Part shown: positions 1-8,691 of the stretch, piece by piece
How positions within the stretch are numbered: the first letter of the stretch is position 1
Layout of the letters: each line of letters opens with the position of its first letter
Assembly (NCBI RefSeq): GCF_000379765.1
Contig: NZ_KB903430.1
Coordinates: forward strand, 220,945 to 284,944
Reading direction: 5' to 3'
Origin: Flexithrix dorotheae DSM 6795
GTDB lineage: Bacteria > Bacteroidota > Bacteroidia > Cytophagales > Flammeovirgaceae
DNA length: 64,000 nt
The notes under the pieces: generated by a model
What the model was told of the DNA's origin: nothing
The model's database searches: none
The model's input: only the letters and a program-made list of their open reading frames with translations
Made by a program: the position numbers and the translations under genes

Positions 1-515
1 ATGGCCTCCAACACATCAGATTCTTTTACATGCCGGCCTCTGATGTCATTCAAACCTCCATCATTAGTTTCTCCAACTATAGAATTGACTGAACTTACCC
101 GTTCATTATCCTCTAGTGAAAGGGTATAAGAAATTAAGGCATTTGAAGCTGCAGGCACACTCAGGGTGTTGGTGAGCACAATGGGCGTTTCAATATTTCC
201 CAATTCTTCCACCTGGGAATAACCAGCCAACTTTCCAAAACCGTTTCCAATATAAATAGCCGCAGGAAGTTTCTCCTGAAATATATTTCCTGAATGGGGG
301 ATTATGGCAGTTACTCCGGTTCTTATACTATCCCCGGCAATAAGTGTTTTATGTCCTACTTTCACCCCGGGCACATCTGTAATGGCATTTGCCTTTCCTG
401 TATTCAATACACCTATTTTTATCCCGAAATCCCGGCATCTCCTGGATTGAGCAGTTCCCTGATCACAAAAAAATGCAACCATTAAACAGGTAAGAAAGTA
501 ATGAAGGATTTTCAT
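1..515 (-). CDS. P1-family (DmpA-like) aminopeptidase, N-terminal part
   Basis: The minus strand read from an ATG at 515 is open to the window edge (171 codons; the C-terminal part lies outside). It begins with a Sec signal peptide ending near GTAQS. This is followed by ITDVPGVKVGHKTL, a GVTAIIPH stretch, KLPAAIYIGNGFGKLAG and ETPIVLTNTLSVPAASNAL. These are landmarks of the DmpA/P1 family of self-processing Ntn-hydrolase-like aminopeptidases, which release N-terminal D- or L-amino acids. The autocleavage site and nucleophilic Ser would lie further on and cannot be seen. The signal peptide implies export, which some family members have. It is transcribed in the same direction as the unknown cassette behind it, 138 bases away. 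Family assignment is from recognised motifs; substrate is unknown. Confidence 0.85.
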   Translation of the reverse strand, partial: MKILHYFLTCLMVAFFCDQGTAQSRRCRDFGIKIGVLNTGKANAITDVPGVKVGHKTLIAGDSIRTGVTAIIPHSGNIFQEKLPAAIYIGNGFGKLAGYSQVEELGNIETPIVLTNTLSVPAASNALISYTLSLEDNERVSSVNSIVGETNDGGLNDIRGRHVKESDVLEA

Positions 516-653
516 TTCAATAAAATTAGAAGAACAAAAAAAGTGATTAAGAGAGTGGTTTTGGAATAGGTGATGTGAAAGACCTAAAACTAAGTCTGGT
601 TTTCCAGTTAACCAAAGATTTAGAAAAAAACTGATGGTTATTTGCTTCTAAAA

Positions 654-1301
654 TCAGGCAGCCATCGCCTTTTCTATGTTTTTCTTCCTTCTGTTAATTC
701 TCATGGTCATATACCATCTTACGAGTCTAAAAACTCCCTGAATAGAAATTCCAATCACCTTTTCCTTAAGAAACTTTCTAAATAAAAGGGAGGCACTTAA
801 CACTGCTCCTGAAATAATGGCATTTACCTCATCTGGATTAAGAGACAGTTCAAACAATGGTTTAAAGTTCAACAAAATCAGGAAAATATCGATAAACCTG
901 CTTAAAAATAAGGCCCCACCATTAATTTCGATAAGACGGTCATGAATGTTATTCTGATGTGTTTGAAATTTTTCCCCAACCAGTTTCCGCCAGGCTTTAT
1001 CATTGGGAAACACCCCGACATTAGGGATATAGTTTACAATGTCACCGTCAAGTTGGATATTGGTACGGAAAGCAAAATCTGTTTCATTATAGGAAAAAGG
1101 GGTTCTTATTTCAAAACTTCCATATTTAAAAATCTCTTTGAATAACTGATACATTTTTATGGGAATCACCAGAATGTTGATGATCCTTCTGGGCTCATTC
1201 ATTAACTCCACGGCCAGCATTTTTAGCCACTGTATGGTAGTTAAATCTTTACCAGTAAGGTCCTGAGAGGATTTGTATGGACGATTTTCAACCTTTGTCA
1301 T
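654..1301 (-). CDS. Unrecognised protein, third member of a GD-motif cassette
   Basis: I do not recognise this 215-residue protein. A longer reading from a TTG at 1310 is possible, but the ATG at 1301 is the better start; with it the gene overlaps the preceding gene by 14 bases, so translation is probably coupled. At about residues 75-90 it carries TNIQLDGDIVNYI, which matches motifs in both upstream neighbours. The C-terminal half is hydrophobic (LFLSRFIDIFLILLNF and a later AVLSASLLF stretch), and the end is very basic (RINRRKKNIEKAM). A peripheral or integral membrane association is therefore possible. There is no signal peptide. Base composition looks like the neighbouring genes. Function unknown. 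Confidence 0.7.
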   Translation of the reverse strand: MTKVENRPYKSSQDLTGKDLTTIQWLKMLAVELMNEPRRIINILVIPIKMYQLFKEIFKYGSFEIRTPFSYNETDFAFRTNIQLDGDIVNYIPNVGVFPNDKAWRKLVGEKFQTHQNNIHDRLIEINGGALFLSRFIDIFLILLNFKPLFELSLNPDEVNAIISGAVLSASLLFRKFLKEKVIGISIQGVFRLVRWYMTMRINRRKKNIEKAMAA

Positions 1302-2118
1302 CTTTGTCAAAAATCTTATTGAATGCCCTGCCCGCTAGTTTGGAGATGGTTTCAAAAAGTCTCGACCAGATTCTGGTACCTGATTCTGTGGAATCGTGAT
1401 GTAAATTAAGCACCACCGCTCTCAAGGCAGGCTCCAAATCAATGAATTGTTTCGACAGGTAATTAGTAATGTCTCCATCAATCTGTACAATGGTCTGCAA
1501 CAGGATTTTTTGTGTACCAATTTCCCATGCCTTCCTTAAAATAGTGACCTGGTCAGGAGCAAGCTGCATATCGGGAATTTTATTGATCTCATTCAGGTCA
1601 ATATCGTTATTCCATTTCTCACTTTCTTTATGACTTGGGTGAAAACCAGTTACAGCATCAAGGTCATCAGGCGCTACTTTTTGTTCGTGGGGCCCCACCC
1701 CAAATTCTTTTCTTCTTACTTTAAAAATCCCAATTATGGCACTACTATGCCTTATAATTCTGGTAAGAATTTTAATTCTTTCTTTGAGTTTCTCTTTTAA
1801 TTCCTCGTTATCAGCAGCTTCTAATCGCTTGTTATAATATTCAACCCCATTTCTGGCAAAGTCCAAAATTTCTGCAAATGAATATTCCCCTCCATAGCAC
1901 CAGGTGAACACTCCAAAGTTTTTTCCCTTGGGAGGAGCTATTCCCGGATTATGCCCCAGGCCATATTCAATCATTTTGTCCCGGTAAGTAGAAGCTACAT
2001 TGAGAAAGGCAATCCTGAGGGTATTAGGCATTTTACTACCGGTCATGTCTTCAGTCACGATAGTATTTACCTCCAGGTTCAGTAAGTTTGTCGCTAGATT
2101 TCTTAGATAACCTTGCAT
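1288..2118 (-). CDS. Unrecognised protein, second member of a GD-motif cassette
   Basis: This is a 276-residue soluble protein of unknown family. Near the N-terminus LLNLEVNTIVTEDMTG resembles LVTLEIKTIVGDYKV of the upstream gene. Near residues 205-220 it has LQTIVQIDGDITNYL, matching the motif in the other two proteins. Between these lie an aromatic segment (FGVFTWCYGGEYSF) and a long charged helical stretch rich in Glu and Lys that may form a coiled coil around a conserved-looking RHSS. It ends in a charged tail (DKDDKG). The stop codon overlaps the start of the downstream gene. The gap to the upstream member is 144 bases and contains a small hairpin. No enzymatic motif is visible, so no function is proposed. 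Confidence 0.7.
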   Translation of the reverse strand: MQGYLRNLATNLLNLEVNTIVTEDMTGSKMPNTLRIAFLNVASTYRDKMIEYGLGHNPGIAPPKGKNFGVFTWCYGGEYSFAEILDFARNGVEYYNKRLEAADNEELKEKLKERIKILTRIIRHSSAIIGIFKVRRKEFGVGPHEQKVAPDDLDAVTGFHPSHKESEKWNNDIDLNEINKIPDMQLAPDQVTILRKAWEIGTQKILLQTIVQIDGDITNYLSKQFIDLEPALRAVVLNLHHDSTESGTRIWSRLFETISKLAGRAFNKIFDKDDKG

Positions 2119-2211
2119 TTCAAGATTTGGTAATAATTAGAAAGCTCAAAAAATTGCCCGATCAAAAGTTGGCAAAAAATGTATTCAGATGCTTGAAAGG
2201 ACCGACAAAGG

Positions 2212-2230
2212 CAGGTTTAACGCAAACCTG
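2212..2230. repeat. Small hairpin between the first two cassette genes
   Basis: Seven-base arms (CAGGTTT at 2212-2218, AAACCTG at 2224-2230) flank a five-base loop in the 144-base gap between the first and second cassette genes. In the direction of the genes no T-run follows the stem, so it does not look like a terminator. It could be an mRNA-stability or attenuation structure; nothing more can be said. Confidence 0.4.
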
Positions 2231-2262
2231 AAAAAATCCAAAGCGGTTCCGGACAATTTACA

Positions 2263-2661
2263 TTAAATGTGAGCATCCTCTTCTTCATCAATATTTTCCT
2301 CATTCAGGTTCACCCCTTTACTTTTCTTATACAAATCGAAAATAGACATTATCGTCTGAATATTATTATTGATGATTTCATGTCCTCTTTCCTCCTTTCT
2401 TGCATGGAAATCTCTTAACCAGGCATATCGGTCAGTTACCAGATCATTACTGATGTTTGTAATCATATCCCCCTGCATGAGGTTAATTCTTGTTTGTAAT
2501 ATTTGAAACTCTCCTTCTTTTTTTACAGATATATTTTCTTCTTCATCTACCTTATAATCTCCAACAATGGTTTTAATTTCAAGGGTAACGAGGTTATTAA
2601 TTGCTGTTTCAACATTTCTTACAAAGTTGTAAAATACACTGGTATCTTCTTTTTCTGCCAT
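2263..2661 (-). CDS. Unrecognised small protein, first member of a GD-motif cassette
   Basis: This is a 132-residue acidic protein with no signal peptide or membrane segment. It contains LVTLEIKTIVGDYKVDEEE near residues 24-42, then LQTRINLMQGDMITNI around residues 55-70. A helical segment follows (WLRDFHARKEERGHEII, then NNNIQTIMSIF), and the tail is strongly acidic (EENIDEEEDAHI). The motif pair recurs, degenerated, in the next gene; only the GD-centred part recurs in the third. From memory, similar short proteins are annotated as hypothetical in Bacteroidota and cyanobacteria, but I cannot name a family. It probably leads a three-gene transcription unit starting in the gap to its right. 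Confidence 0.7.
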   Translation of the reverse strand: MAEKEDTSVFYNFVRNVETAINNLVTLEIKTIVGDYKVDEEENISVKKEGEFQILQTRINLMQGDMITNISNDLVTDRYAWLRDFHARKEERGHEIINNNIQTIMSIFDLYKKSKGVNLNEENIDEEEDAHI

Positions 2662-3014
2662 TTTTTTGTTTTGTTTATCGTAGAATATTCCTTCAATTTT
2701 AAGGATTGTTTAGAGAAATACAATATTAAAAAGGAAAATAATTTAGGTTGAATAGGTTTTGAGCCCAAAATTTTCACTTTTCCAATATAAACTTAACATT
2801 TTTATAGTAAAATGTTGCACTTTCCAATGAATTCTTTTCACAAGAAATCAATTTGTGTGATATCCCGGGAAATACAAACAACTTCAGGCATCCCCTAATT
2901 AAGTTGGTCCATACCGTTATAAAACCTGACATATTCTTACACCTGCCTTTTCCTCTGCAAATAATATAAAAGCTTACCTGCGTTGACAGAATGTTTTTTT
3001 ACTAAAATTTCTAT
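2662..3014. other. Gene-free divergent intergenic region
   Basis: These 353 AT-rich bases separate the minus-strand cassette from the plus-strand OmpA-like gene, so they should hold both promoters. I see no exact TAnnTTTG box, no strong hairpin and no credible small gene. Short open frames here are low-complexity and lack coding character. Confidence 0.5.
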
Positions 3015-4520
3015 ATGAGAGGATTTTTACCATTCCTTTTTTTTATACTATTTTCTCCGTTTTTTTCCCTTGCTCAGGGTGAAGCCAACACCTGGTTTTT
3101 TGGAAAAAATGCCGGAATTTCATTTGGTGCAAATGGACCAGAAGCCGTCACTTATGCTGCATTGAATACAGAAGAAGGCTGTGCTACTATAAGTGATAAA
3201 GATGGCAATTTGCTTTTCTACACGGATGGAGTTTCAGTCTGGAACCACCATCACGAAATTTTAAAAAACGGGGAAGGTTTAATGGGGAACCCCTCCTCTA
3301 CACAATCCGGTGTAATTCTGGCCCATCCAGGAAAAAAATCACATTATTTTATTTTCACCATTGCAGAACATGGCCATGAAAATGGCTTTCGGTATTCTAT
3401 TGCCGATATGTCCGCAAATGCCAGGAAAGGTGAAATCACCGAAAAAAATATTCCTTTAGTTACCCCTGTTACAGAGAAAATTACCATAGTAAAACACAGA
3501 AATAATAAAGATTTTTGGGTGATTACCCACGGTTGGAAAAACGATTATTTCCATGCATTTTTAATCAATGAAAACGGAATTGACCCTAATCCGGTTAATA
3601 GTAAAACCGGCAGTATTCATAAGGGAGACCCTAATAATACTCAGGGTTATCTCAAATCTTCACCGGATGGTACCAATCTGGCATTGGCCCTTGAAACCGA
3701 TCATATAGTAGAAGTTTTTGATTTTGATAATGAATCCGGAAAGGTTAATAACCCCATTCAGTTGCCATTTGAAAATGGAGCGTATCCTTATGGGATTGAG
3801 TTTGCCCCAAATGGATCATTGCTTTATGTTTCAGCTGCAGGCTACGGGAAAGTCTATCAATATGATTTGCAGGCTGGCTCTAGGGAAAAAATTGTAGAAT
3901 CCGGCATTTTGGTAGGAGGAACTGAAAACGAAAAGTGGATTGGTGCACTTCAGCTTGGTGTGGATGGAAAAATCTATTTCCCTATATACAATACCCCCTA
4001 TCTCGGTTCAATTAACCAACCCAATCAACAGGGAGGAACCTGTCAATATCAAAACAACAGCATTTTTCTGGAATCGGGAATTAGCCAGTTGGGGTTACCA
4101 ACTTTTAACCAAAGTCTTTTTAATGATCGGATAACAAACACTGAAATAAATTACTTTGAAGAAGATGAAATCAAAGTTGGAAAAACTTTAATTTTTAAAC
4201 ATCTATTGTTCGAAACTGCTCAGTCTCTCATTCAGGAATCGTCTTATCCGGAACTCAATCAGTTGCTGCATTATCTGGAGGCAAACCCTGAGATAAAAAT
4301 TCAGATTTCCGGACATACCGATAATATTGGAAATAAGTCCTTTAATCAGGAACTATCGAAAAACAGAGCAGAGGCAGTTGCCGGTTATTTAACAGACAGA
4401 GGAATTCAAACCCACAGAATAATCACCCGAGGGAAAGGAAGTGCTGTACCCATTAGAGATAATAACACTGAAGAGGGCCGGAAAATGAACAGACGAGTGG
4501 AAGTAATTTTCACCAATTAA
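3015..4520 (+). CDS. OmpA-family outer-membrane protein with N-terminal propeller
   Basis: The protein has 501 residues, with a Sec signal peptide (residues 1-20, cleavage after SLAQ). A long propeller-like repeat region follows (about 25-360), with phrases such as ATISDKDGNLLFYTDGVSVW, LKSSPDGTNLALA and YGIEFAPNGSLLYVSAAG. The C-terminal OmpA domain lies at about residues 395-500 and contains ISGHTDNIGNKSFNQELSKN and GRKMNRRVEVIF, the standard peptidoglycan-binding signature. It is expected to be anchored in the outer membrane or periplasm and to hold peptidoglycan through the C-terminal domain. The propeller-OmpA architecture is common in Bacteroidota, some copies being T9SS-linked, but no T9SS sorting signal is visible here. 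It stands alone between a divergent and a convergent neighbour. Confidence 0.88.
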   Translation: MRGFLPFLFFILFSPFFSLAQGEANTWFFGKNAGISFGANGPEAVTYAALNTEEGCATISDKDGNLLFYTDGVSVWNHHHEILKNGEGLMGNPSSTQSGVILAHPGKKSHYFIFTIAEHGHENGFRYSIADMSANARKGEITEKNIPLVTPVTEKITIVKHRNNKDFWVITHGWKNDYFHAFLINENGIDPNPVNSKTGSIHKGDPNNTQGYLKSSPDGTNLALALETDHIVEVFDFDNESGKVNNPIQLPFENGAYPYGIEFAPNGSLLYVSAAGYGKVYQYDLQAGSREKIVESGILVGGTENEKWIGALQLGVDGKIYFPIYNTPYLGSINQPNQQGGTCQYQNNSIFLESGISQLGLPTFNQSLFNDRITNTEINYFEEDEIKVGKTLIFKHLLFETAQSLIQESSYPELNQLLHYLEANPEIKIQISGHTDNIGNKSFNQELSKNRAEAVAGYLTDRGIQTHRIITRGKGSAVPIRDNNTEEGRKMNRRVEVIFTN

Positions 4521-4539
4521 TTTCGGCAAAAAATTAATT
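4515..4539. terminator. Weak hairpin shared by convergent genes
   Basis: Nine-base AT-only arms (4515-4523 and 4531-4539) with a seven-base loop sit in the short gap between the convergent OmpA-like and lipoprotein genes, overlapping both gene ends. The stem is weak because it lacks GC pairs; it is plausible as a bidirectional terminator only by position. Confidence 0.3.
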
Positions 4540-5763
4540 TCCTGAAAAAACGCCTTGAATTTCCTGAATTCCCACGCCTAAGGTTGCATTGGCTATTCTG
4601 TCCAATTCTTTTTCCTCACCTACAAAATGGAATGTCTGATGAACGTGTTTTACAGATTCATTCTTTTTCAATTCCAAAGCCGGAGAAGAACTTTCCAACT
4701 CATAAAATGGACCCATTTGATTTCCAGAGGCATCCAGCGGTCCATCATTGTAGGAATTTACAACATCCCCAGCATAAGGTTCATCCTGAATTTCCCACAT
4801 AGAATTGACATAATCATTGGCATTGGGATCGAAGGAGTAACTAATGATGGTCAACAAATTATTGGCAGCATCATAACTCCCTGCAAATGAGGTAGCTCTT
4901 AATGGTGAAACTCCTATTTTTCCCCGGGATTTCCCATCGCCTTTGAAGAAAATATGAGATTCATTGGTGGCAATACGATCATCTGGAATTTTACCAAAGT
5001 AGGTATCATTCACTATTTCCCCCAAATTTGCCACTTCCCCTGAGTTTACGGGAATTACAATTGTATTTTCAGGAGAAGGCTGCAGCATACCCAAAATCCA
5101 GATGGAAAGCAAACCATTTTCTTTTTTCCAGTCCTGATCTCCAGTATTGGTAATGGAATTCAGAGAAGCAAAACCTACTGCATTTATCGATTCTGGAATA
5201 GAAAACCCCAGCTCCTCTGTCAATTGTTGGGGAGAATAAAGTATAATTTTTCGGTCAACCTTTATTTTAAAAGGAAACCCACTGTAATTCATCAATTCAA
5301 TCTCCTTTTCAAATGCAGCTTCAGTAGGAGTTTTACTTATCAACTTGAAAGGTTCGCTGTCAATTGCAGTAGGAGTCTGCCAGTGGTCCAGGTCAAAAGG
5401 ATCATCCTTTTTGAAAAAAATGGAATATTGTCCCCCTTCAGGTCCCATCCAAAATCGGTCTTCCCCACCAAAGGCATTGATATGTTTTTCTATTTTACCA
5501 GAAGAGATTAATTCATAATTCATCCAGCCAAAACTCATTCCCTCCATACCCTTTGCGGTAGAAGTCATAATTCTTCCCTGGTAGGCAGGACTAATTAATA
5601 CTTTTGCATTTTCGTTTTCCAGTAAAACTATTTCCTGAAATTCACTCAAGAAATCCACATCATGACCAAAAGTTCCTTTAGCAAAATTGTGGTCTTTTTG
5701 CTGAACATCAGCACAGGCTACACTCATAATTACAGTAAAAAATAAAATTATCCTGGAAATCAT
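4534..5763 (-). CDS. Lipoprotein of the DUF6786 type (mutarotase-like)
   Basis: The protein has 409 residues with a lipoprotein signal: hydrophobic N-terminus followed by SVAC, so Cys17 should be lipidated. The body resembles the Bacteroidota family I know as DUF6786 (from memory). It is rich in beta strands, with NAFGGEDRFWMGPEGGQYS, the phrase FNGY-like MSFGWMNYEL, and a C-terminal DEPYAGDVVNSYNDGPL. The composition suggests a galactose-mutarotase-like sandwich, but that is inference. Its ATG overlaps the psd stop codon by four bases (ATGA), so the two are translationally coupled although no functional link is known. Cell location: probably periplasmic face of a membrane. Catalytic activity unknown. 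Confidence 0.7.
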   Translation of the reverse strand: MISRIILFFTVIMSVACADVQQKDHNFAKGTFGHDVDFLSEFQEIVLLENENAKVLISPAYQGRIMTSTAKGMEGMSFGWMNYELISSGKIEKHINAFGGEDRFWMGPEGGQYSIFFKKDDPFDLDHWQTPTAIDSEPFKLISKTPTEAAFEKEIELMNYSGFPFKIKVDRKIILYSPQQLTEELGFSIPESINAVGFASLNSITNTGDQDWKKENGLLSIWILGMLQPSPENTIVIPVNSGEVANLGEIVNDTYFGKIPDDRIATNESHIFFKGDGKSRGKIGVSPLRATSFAGSYDAANNLLTIISYSFDPNANDYVNSMWEIQDEPYAGDVVNSYNDGPLDASGNQMGPFYELESSSPALELKKNESVKHVHQTFHFVGEEKELDRIANATLGVGIQEIQGVFSGN

Positions 5764-6419
5764 GGCAATTCGGCAATCACAGTTTTGCCGCCTTTCGTTT
5801 TTTGATTGATTTCCACATTCACTTTTGCATCCACCGGCAAAAAGACATCCACTCGGGAGCCAAACTTGATAAAACCAAATTCATTTCCCTGCACCACATT
5901 CTGGCCTTCTTCTACATACCATTTTATTCTTTTCGCAAGTGCACCGGCAATTTGTCTCATCAGAACTTCTATCCCATTTTCATTTTTAATGACGATAGTG
6001 GTTCTCTCATTTTCTGTACTGGATTTCGGATGCCAGGCTACCAGATATTTGCCTGCATGATATTTAAAATATTTCACTACTCCCGACACAGGGTTCCGGT
6101 TTATGTGCACGTTTATTGGAGACATAAAAATGGAAATTTGTTTCCTTGTCTCGTTGAAATATTCTGTTTCTAATACATCTTCAATCACAACTACCTTCCC
6201 ATCGGCCGGGGCAAGTACCAACTTCGGGTTGATCTCGGAAAAAACTTTCGGGTTTCTGAAAAACTGAAGGATCAGCAGAAAAAAAACAAAGCTTGCCCCC
6301 CAGAAAATATAATGCACGATGAGGTTCTCCGGAAAGAAATACAGAATTGCCCCATTAAGGGTAAATAAAAAAACCAGGGTAATAATTAAAGATGAAAATC
6401 CCTCTTTATGTATTGTCAT
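5760..6419 (-). CDS. psd: Phosphatidylserine decarboxylase, short form
   Basis: The 219-residue membrane protein converts phosphatidylserine to phosphatidylethanolamine, the final step of PE synthesis. Two hydrophobic segments at residues 8-30 and 35-53 are followed by LAPADGKVVVIEDV and SIFMSPINVHINRNPVSG. The self-cleavage site KFGSRVD lies at about residues 184-190, where the Gly-Ser bond is cut to give a pyruvoyl group on the small alpha chain. Length fits the short PSD-A class found in Bacteroidota and archaea. A phosphatidylserine synthase gene is often nearby, but none is in this window. The downstream lipoprotein gene overlaps the stop codon. Confidence 0.95.
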   Translation of the reverse strand: MTIHKEGFSSLIITLVFLFTLNGAILYFFPENLIVHYIFWGASFVFFLLILQFFRNPKVFSEINPKLVLAPADGKVVVIEDVLETEYFNETRKQISIFMSPINVHINRNPVSGVVKYFKYHAGKYLVAWHPKSSTENERTTIVIKNENGIEVLMRQIAGALAKRIKWYVEEGQNVVQGNEFGFIKFGSRVDVFLPVDAKVNVEINQKTKGGKTVIAELP

Positions 6420-6662
6420 AAAATTAAAAAGATGGTAATCAATATGTTTTAGAACTTTATAAGGTTTAAAAAAATACCTTACGGAAGTTGTTTAAAGTAA
6501 AGCTTTTTGGATTTGAAGGGTAGGTTTTGCTATTTGCTACCACAATTTAATCCTTCTCACCATAATATCCCTTTCTTCAAACAACTTCATAATAAAAAAT
6601 CTCTTGGCAAATTTAACGATTAAAAAAATTAAATTTTCACATTCTTTATAGGGAATAAAAAA

Positions 6663-6692
6663 AGCGAGTCTTTTTACAAACTCGCTTTTTTT
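6663..6692. terminator. Bidirectional intrinsic terminator after gdhA
   Basis: A seven-base GC-containing stem (AGCGAGT at 6663-6669, ACTCGCT at 6680-6686) is flanked by an A-run on the left and a T-run on the right (6686-6692). In the minus direction it lies 16 bases beyond the glutamate dehydrogenase stop and ends in a run of T, so it should stop that transcript. Confidence 0.88.
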
Positions 6693-6707
6693 ATCCTTAT
6701 TACAATT

Positions 6708-7982
6708 TTAATATCCTCCTCTGAGTTTATAGGTGTCTGCCACTTTGGATATAGCGACCATATAAGCCGCAATTCTCATGGATACGTTATACTTTTCGGA
6801 AATTTTAAAAACTTTTTCAAAAGCATCTTTCATGATCCGGTCGCATCTTCGGTTTACTCTTTCCTGAGTCCATTTATAGCCTAGTCTGTTTTGGACCCAC
6901 TCGAAATAAGAGACTGTTACTCCACCAGCATTAGCCAGAATATCGGGAACTACTGTAATCCCTTTATCAAAAATTACCGGGTCTGCTTTCGCCCCTGTCG
7001 GCCCGTTTGCTCCTTCTACTATTAGTTTTGCTTTAATATTTTGAGCATTTTTCAGGGTAATTACATCTTCTTTTGCTGCTGGTACTAATAAATCCACATC
7101 GAGCTCAATCAATTCTTCATTTGATATTTTATCTCCCAGCTCAAATCCTTCTAATGTGCCATTGTTTTTGTTTTTAAATTCAATAGCTGCTTTTATATCA
7201 ATTCCTTTCTCGGAAATATAAGCTCCGGTATGATCGCTTATGGCAATTATTTTCACTCCTCTGTCTTCCAAAAGACTTGCGGCATTACTTCCTACATTGC
7301 CAAAGCCCTGTACCGCACATTTTGCATGAGCGGGATTAATCTTTAGTTTTTCCATGGCTACAAGGGAAGAAACCATCACTCCCCTTCCTGTGGCCTCCAC
7401 ACGTCCTAAAGAACCTCCCAAAACCAATGGTTTTCCAGTGACCACCGCACTCACCGTTTTTCCATTTGCTTTGGAATATTCGTCCATTAACCAGGCCATT
7501 TCCCTCGGTCCGGTTCCCATATCAGGAGCCGGAATATCCAAATCAGGCCCAAATATTTCATACATGGAAACTGTATAGGCTCTTGTTAATCTTTCCAATT
7601 CGCCAGCAGACATGGTCCAGGGCTTACACCTGATCCCCCCTTTCGCACCACCATAAGGTATGTCTACCACTGCACATTTCCAGGTCATCCAGGCCGCAAG
7701 TGCCTTTACTTCATCAAGACTTACATCGGGATCGTAGCGTATCCCACCTTTGGAAGGTCCCAAAGTGTTGGAATGAATGACACGGTAACCTTCAAATACC
7801 TTCTTGCTCCCATCATCCATAGTGATGGGAAGGGTAACAATTACCTGCTTAGTTGGGGATTTTAAAATTTCGTAGGTTTCATCATCCAGCCCAAGTTTAT
7901 GAGCAGCAGTATGAAACCTTGACATCATCGATTCAAATGGATTCTCCTTGTCTTTTATAGGAGCGGGTTCTAAATATGCCAT
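6708..7982 (-). CDS. Glu/Leu/Phe/Val dehydrogenase (glutamate dehydrogenase)
   Basis: This 424-residue cytosolic enzyme interconverts glutamate and 2-oxoglutarate plus ammonia. The N-terminal domain carries GGIRYDP and PYGGAKGGIRCKP; the lysine in GGAKGG is the catalytic one in this family. PDLDIPAPDMGTG follows. The Rossmann domain begins near residue 210 with VQGFGNVGSNAA, and the closing region has VEGANGPTGAKADPV and PDILANAGGVTVSYFEW. Length and motifs match the hexameric NAD-type enzymes. The choice of glutamate over leucine or valine rests on overall similarity, not on a specific residue. A strong terminator follows. It is likely monocistronic, with its promoter in the 197-base gap before coaD. 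Confidence 0.92.
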   Translation of the reverse strand: MAYLEPAPIKDKENPFESMMSRFHTAAHKLGLDDETYEILKSPTKQVIVTLPITMDDGSKKVFEGYRVIHSNTLGPSKGGIRYDPDVSLDEVKALAAWMTWKCAVVDIPYGGAKGGIRCKPWTMSAGELERLTRAYTVSMYEIFGPDLDIPAPDMGTGPREMAWLMDEYSKANGKTVSAVVTGKPLVLGGSLGRVEATGRGVMVSSLVAMEKLKINPAHAKCAVQGFGNVGSNAASLLEDRGVKIIAISDHTGAYISEKGIDIKAAIEFKNKNNGTLEGFELGDKISNEELIELDVDLLVPAAKEDVITLKNAQNIKAKLIVEGANGPTGAKADPVIFDKGITVVPDILANAGGVTVSYFEWVQNRLGYKWTQERVNRRCDRIMKDAFEKVFKISEKYNVSMRIAAYMVAISKVADTYKLRGGY

Positions 7983-8179
7983 TATAATGTATGTTTGTTG
8001 GATAAGGTTTTCAAATTAACATTAATTTCGAGTAAACTAATGTAATTTTTACTAATTTATTTAAAACATTATAATAGCATGAAAAAAAAGCGATTTTTTA
8101 TATAAAATAAGGCTTTTTCAACTACTTGTTTGGAAAACCAACGGATAGAATGTTGTAGAGAAGGATTTAAAACTTCAAA

Positions 8180-8635
8180 TTACAGTTTATAGGGAATAAA
8201 ATCTTCAATATTTTGCCCATATTTATAAATTTCCCTTACAATAGAGGAACTGATATAGGCATATTCGGGAGAAGTAATCAAAAACACTGTCTCAAGATTT
8301 TCAAAAATATGGGAGTTAATCTGTGCAATACTGTTCTCATACTCAAAATCGGTAGTATTCCTCAAGCCTCTCAACAAAAAATTAGCATTGTACTTCTGCG
8401 CCAAGTGAGCGGTTAATTCATTATAGGTAATCACTTTAATCCCCGAATCATCGGCAAAAGCCTCCTCAATTTTCCGGATCATAAAATCAACTTCAAATTC
8501 CCGCCTTGTTTTTTTCTGGTTATACCCAATAGAAATAATTATTTCATCGAAAATCTTTCTTCCCCTTCTTACCACATCAGCATGGCCTTTGGTAAACGGG
8601 TCAAAAGATCCGGGAAATAAAGCTGTTTTTTTCAT
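8180..8635 (-). CDS. coaD: Phosphopantetheine adenylyltransferase
   Basis: The 151-residue enzyme joins ATP and 4'-phosphopantetheine to form dephospho-CoA, the penultimate step of coenzyme A synthesis. FPGSFDPFTKGHADVVRRG at residues 7-25 contains the nucleotidyltransferase TxGH box. FLLRGLRNTTDFEYE, and the C-terminal ISSSIVRE, are the other hallmarks. Length is normal. It follows a DUF3822 gene by 56 bases, a pairing seen throughout Bacteroidota, and is probably the last gene of a three-gene operon starting at 10205. Confidence 0.96.
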   Translation of the reverse strand: MKKTALFPGSFDPFTKGHADVVRRGRKIFDEIIISIGYNQKKTRREFEVDFMIRKIEEAFADDSGIKVITYNELTAHLAQKYNANFLLRGLRNTTDFEYENSIAQINSHIFENLETVFLITSPEYAYISSSIVREIYKYGQNIEDFIPYKL

Positions 8636-8691
8636 GGAATTATGATTTTCCCAGAAAGGAATTTGAGATACAATTATGTAAACCCTGAGGT

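Noticed and set aside
3940-4134. Plus-strand 64-codon frame inside the OmpA-like gene
   Set aside because: Out-of-frame shadow of the real gene; the same holds for the other short frames lying inside annotated genes.
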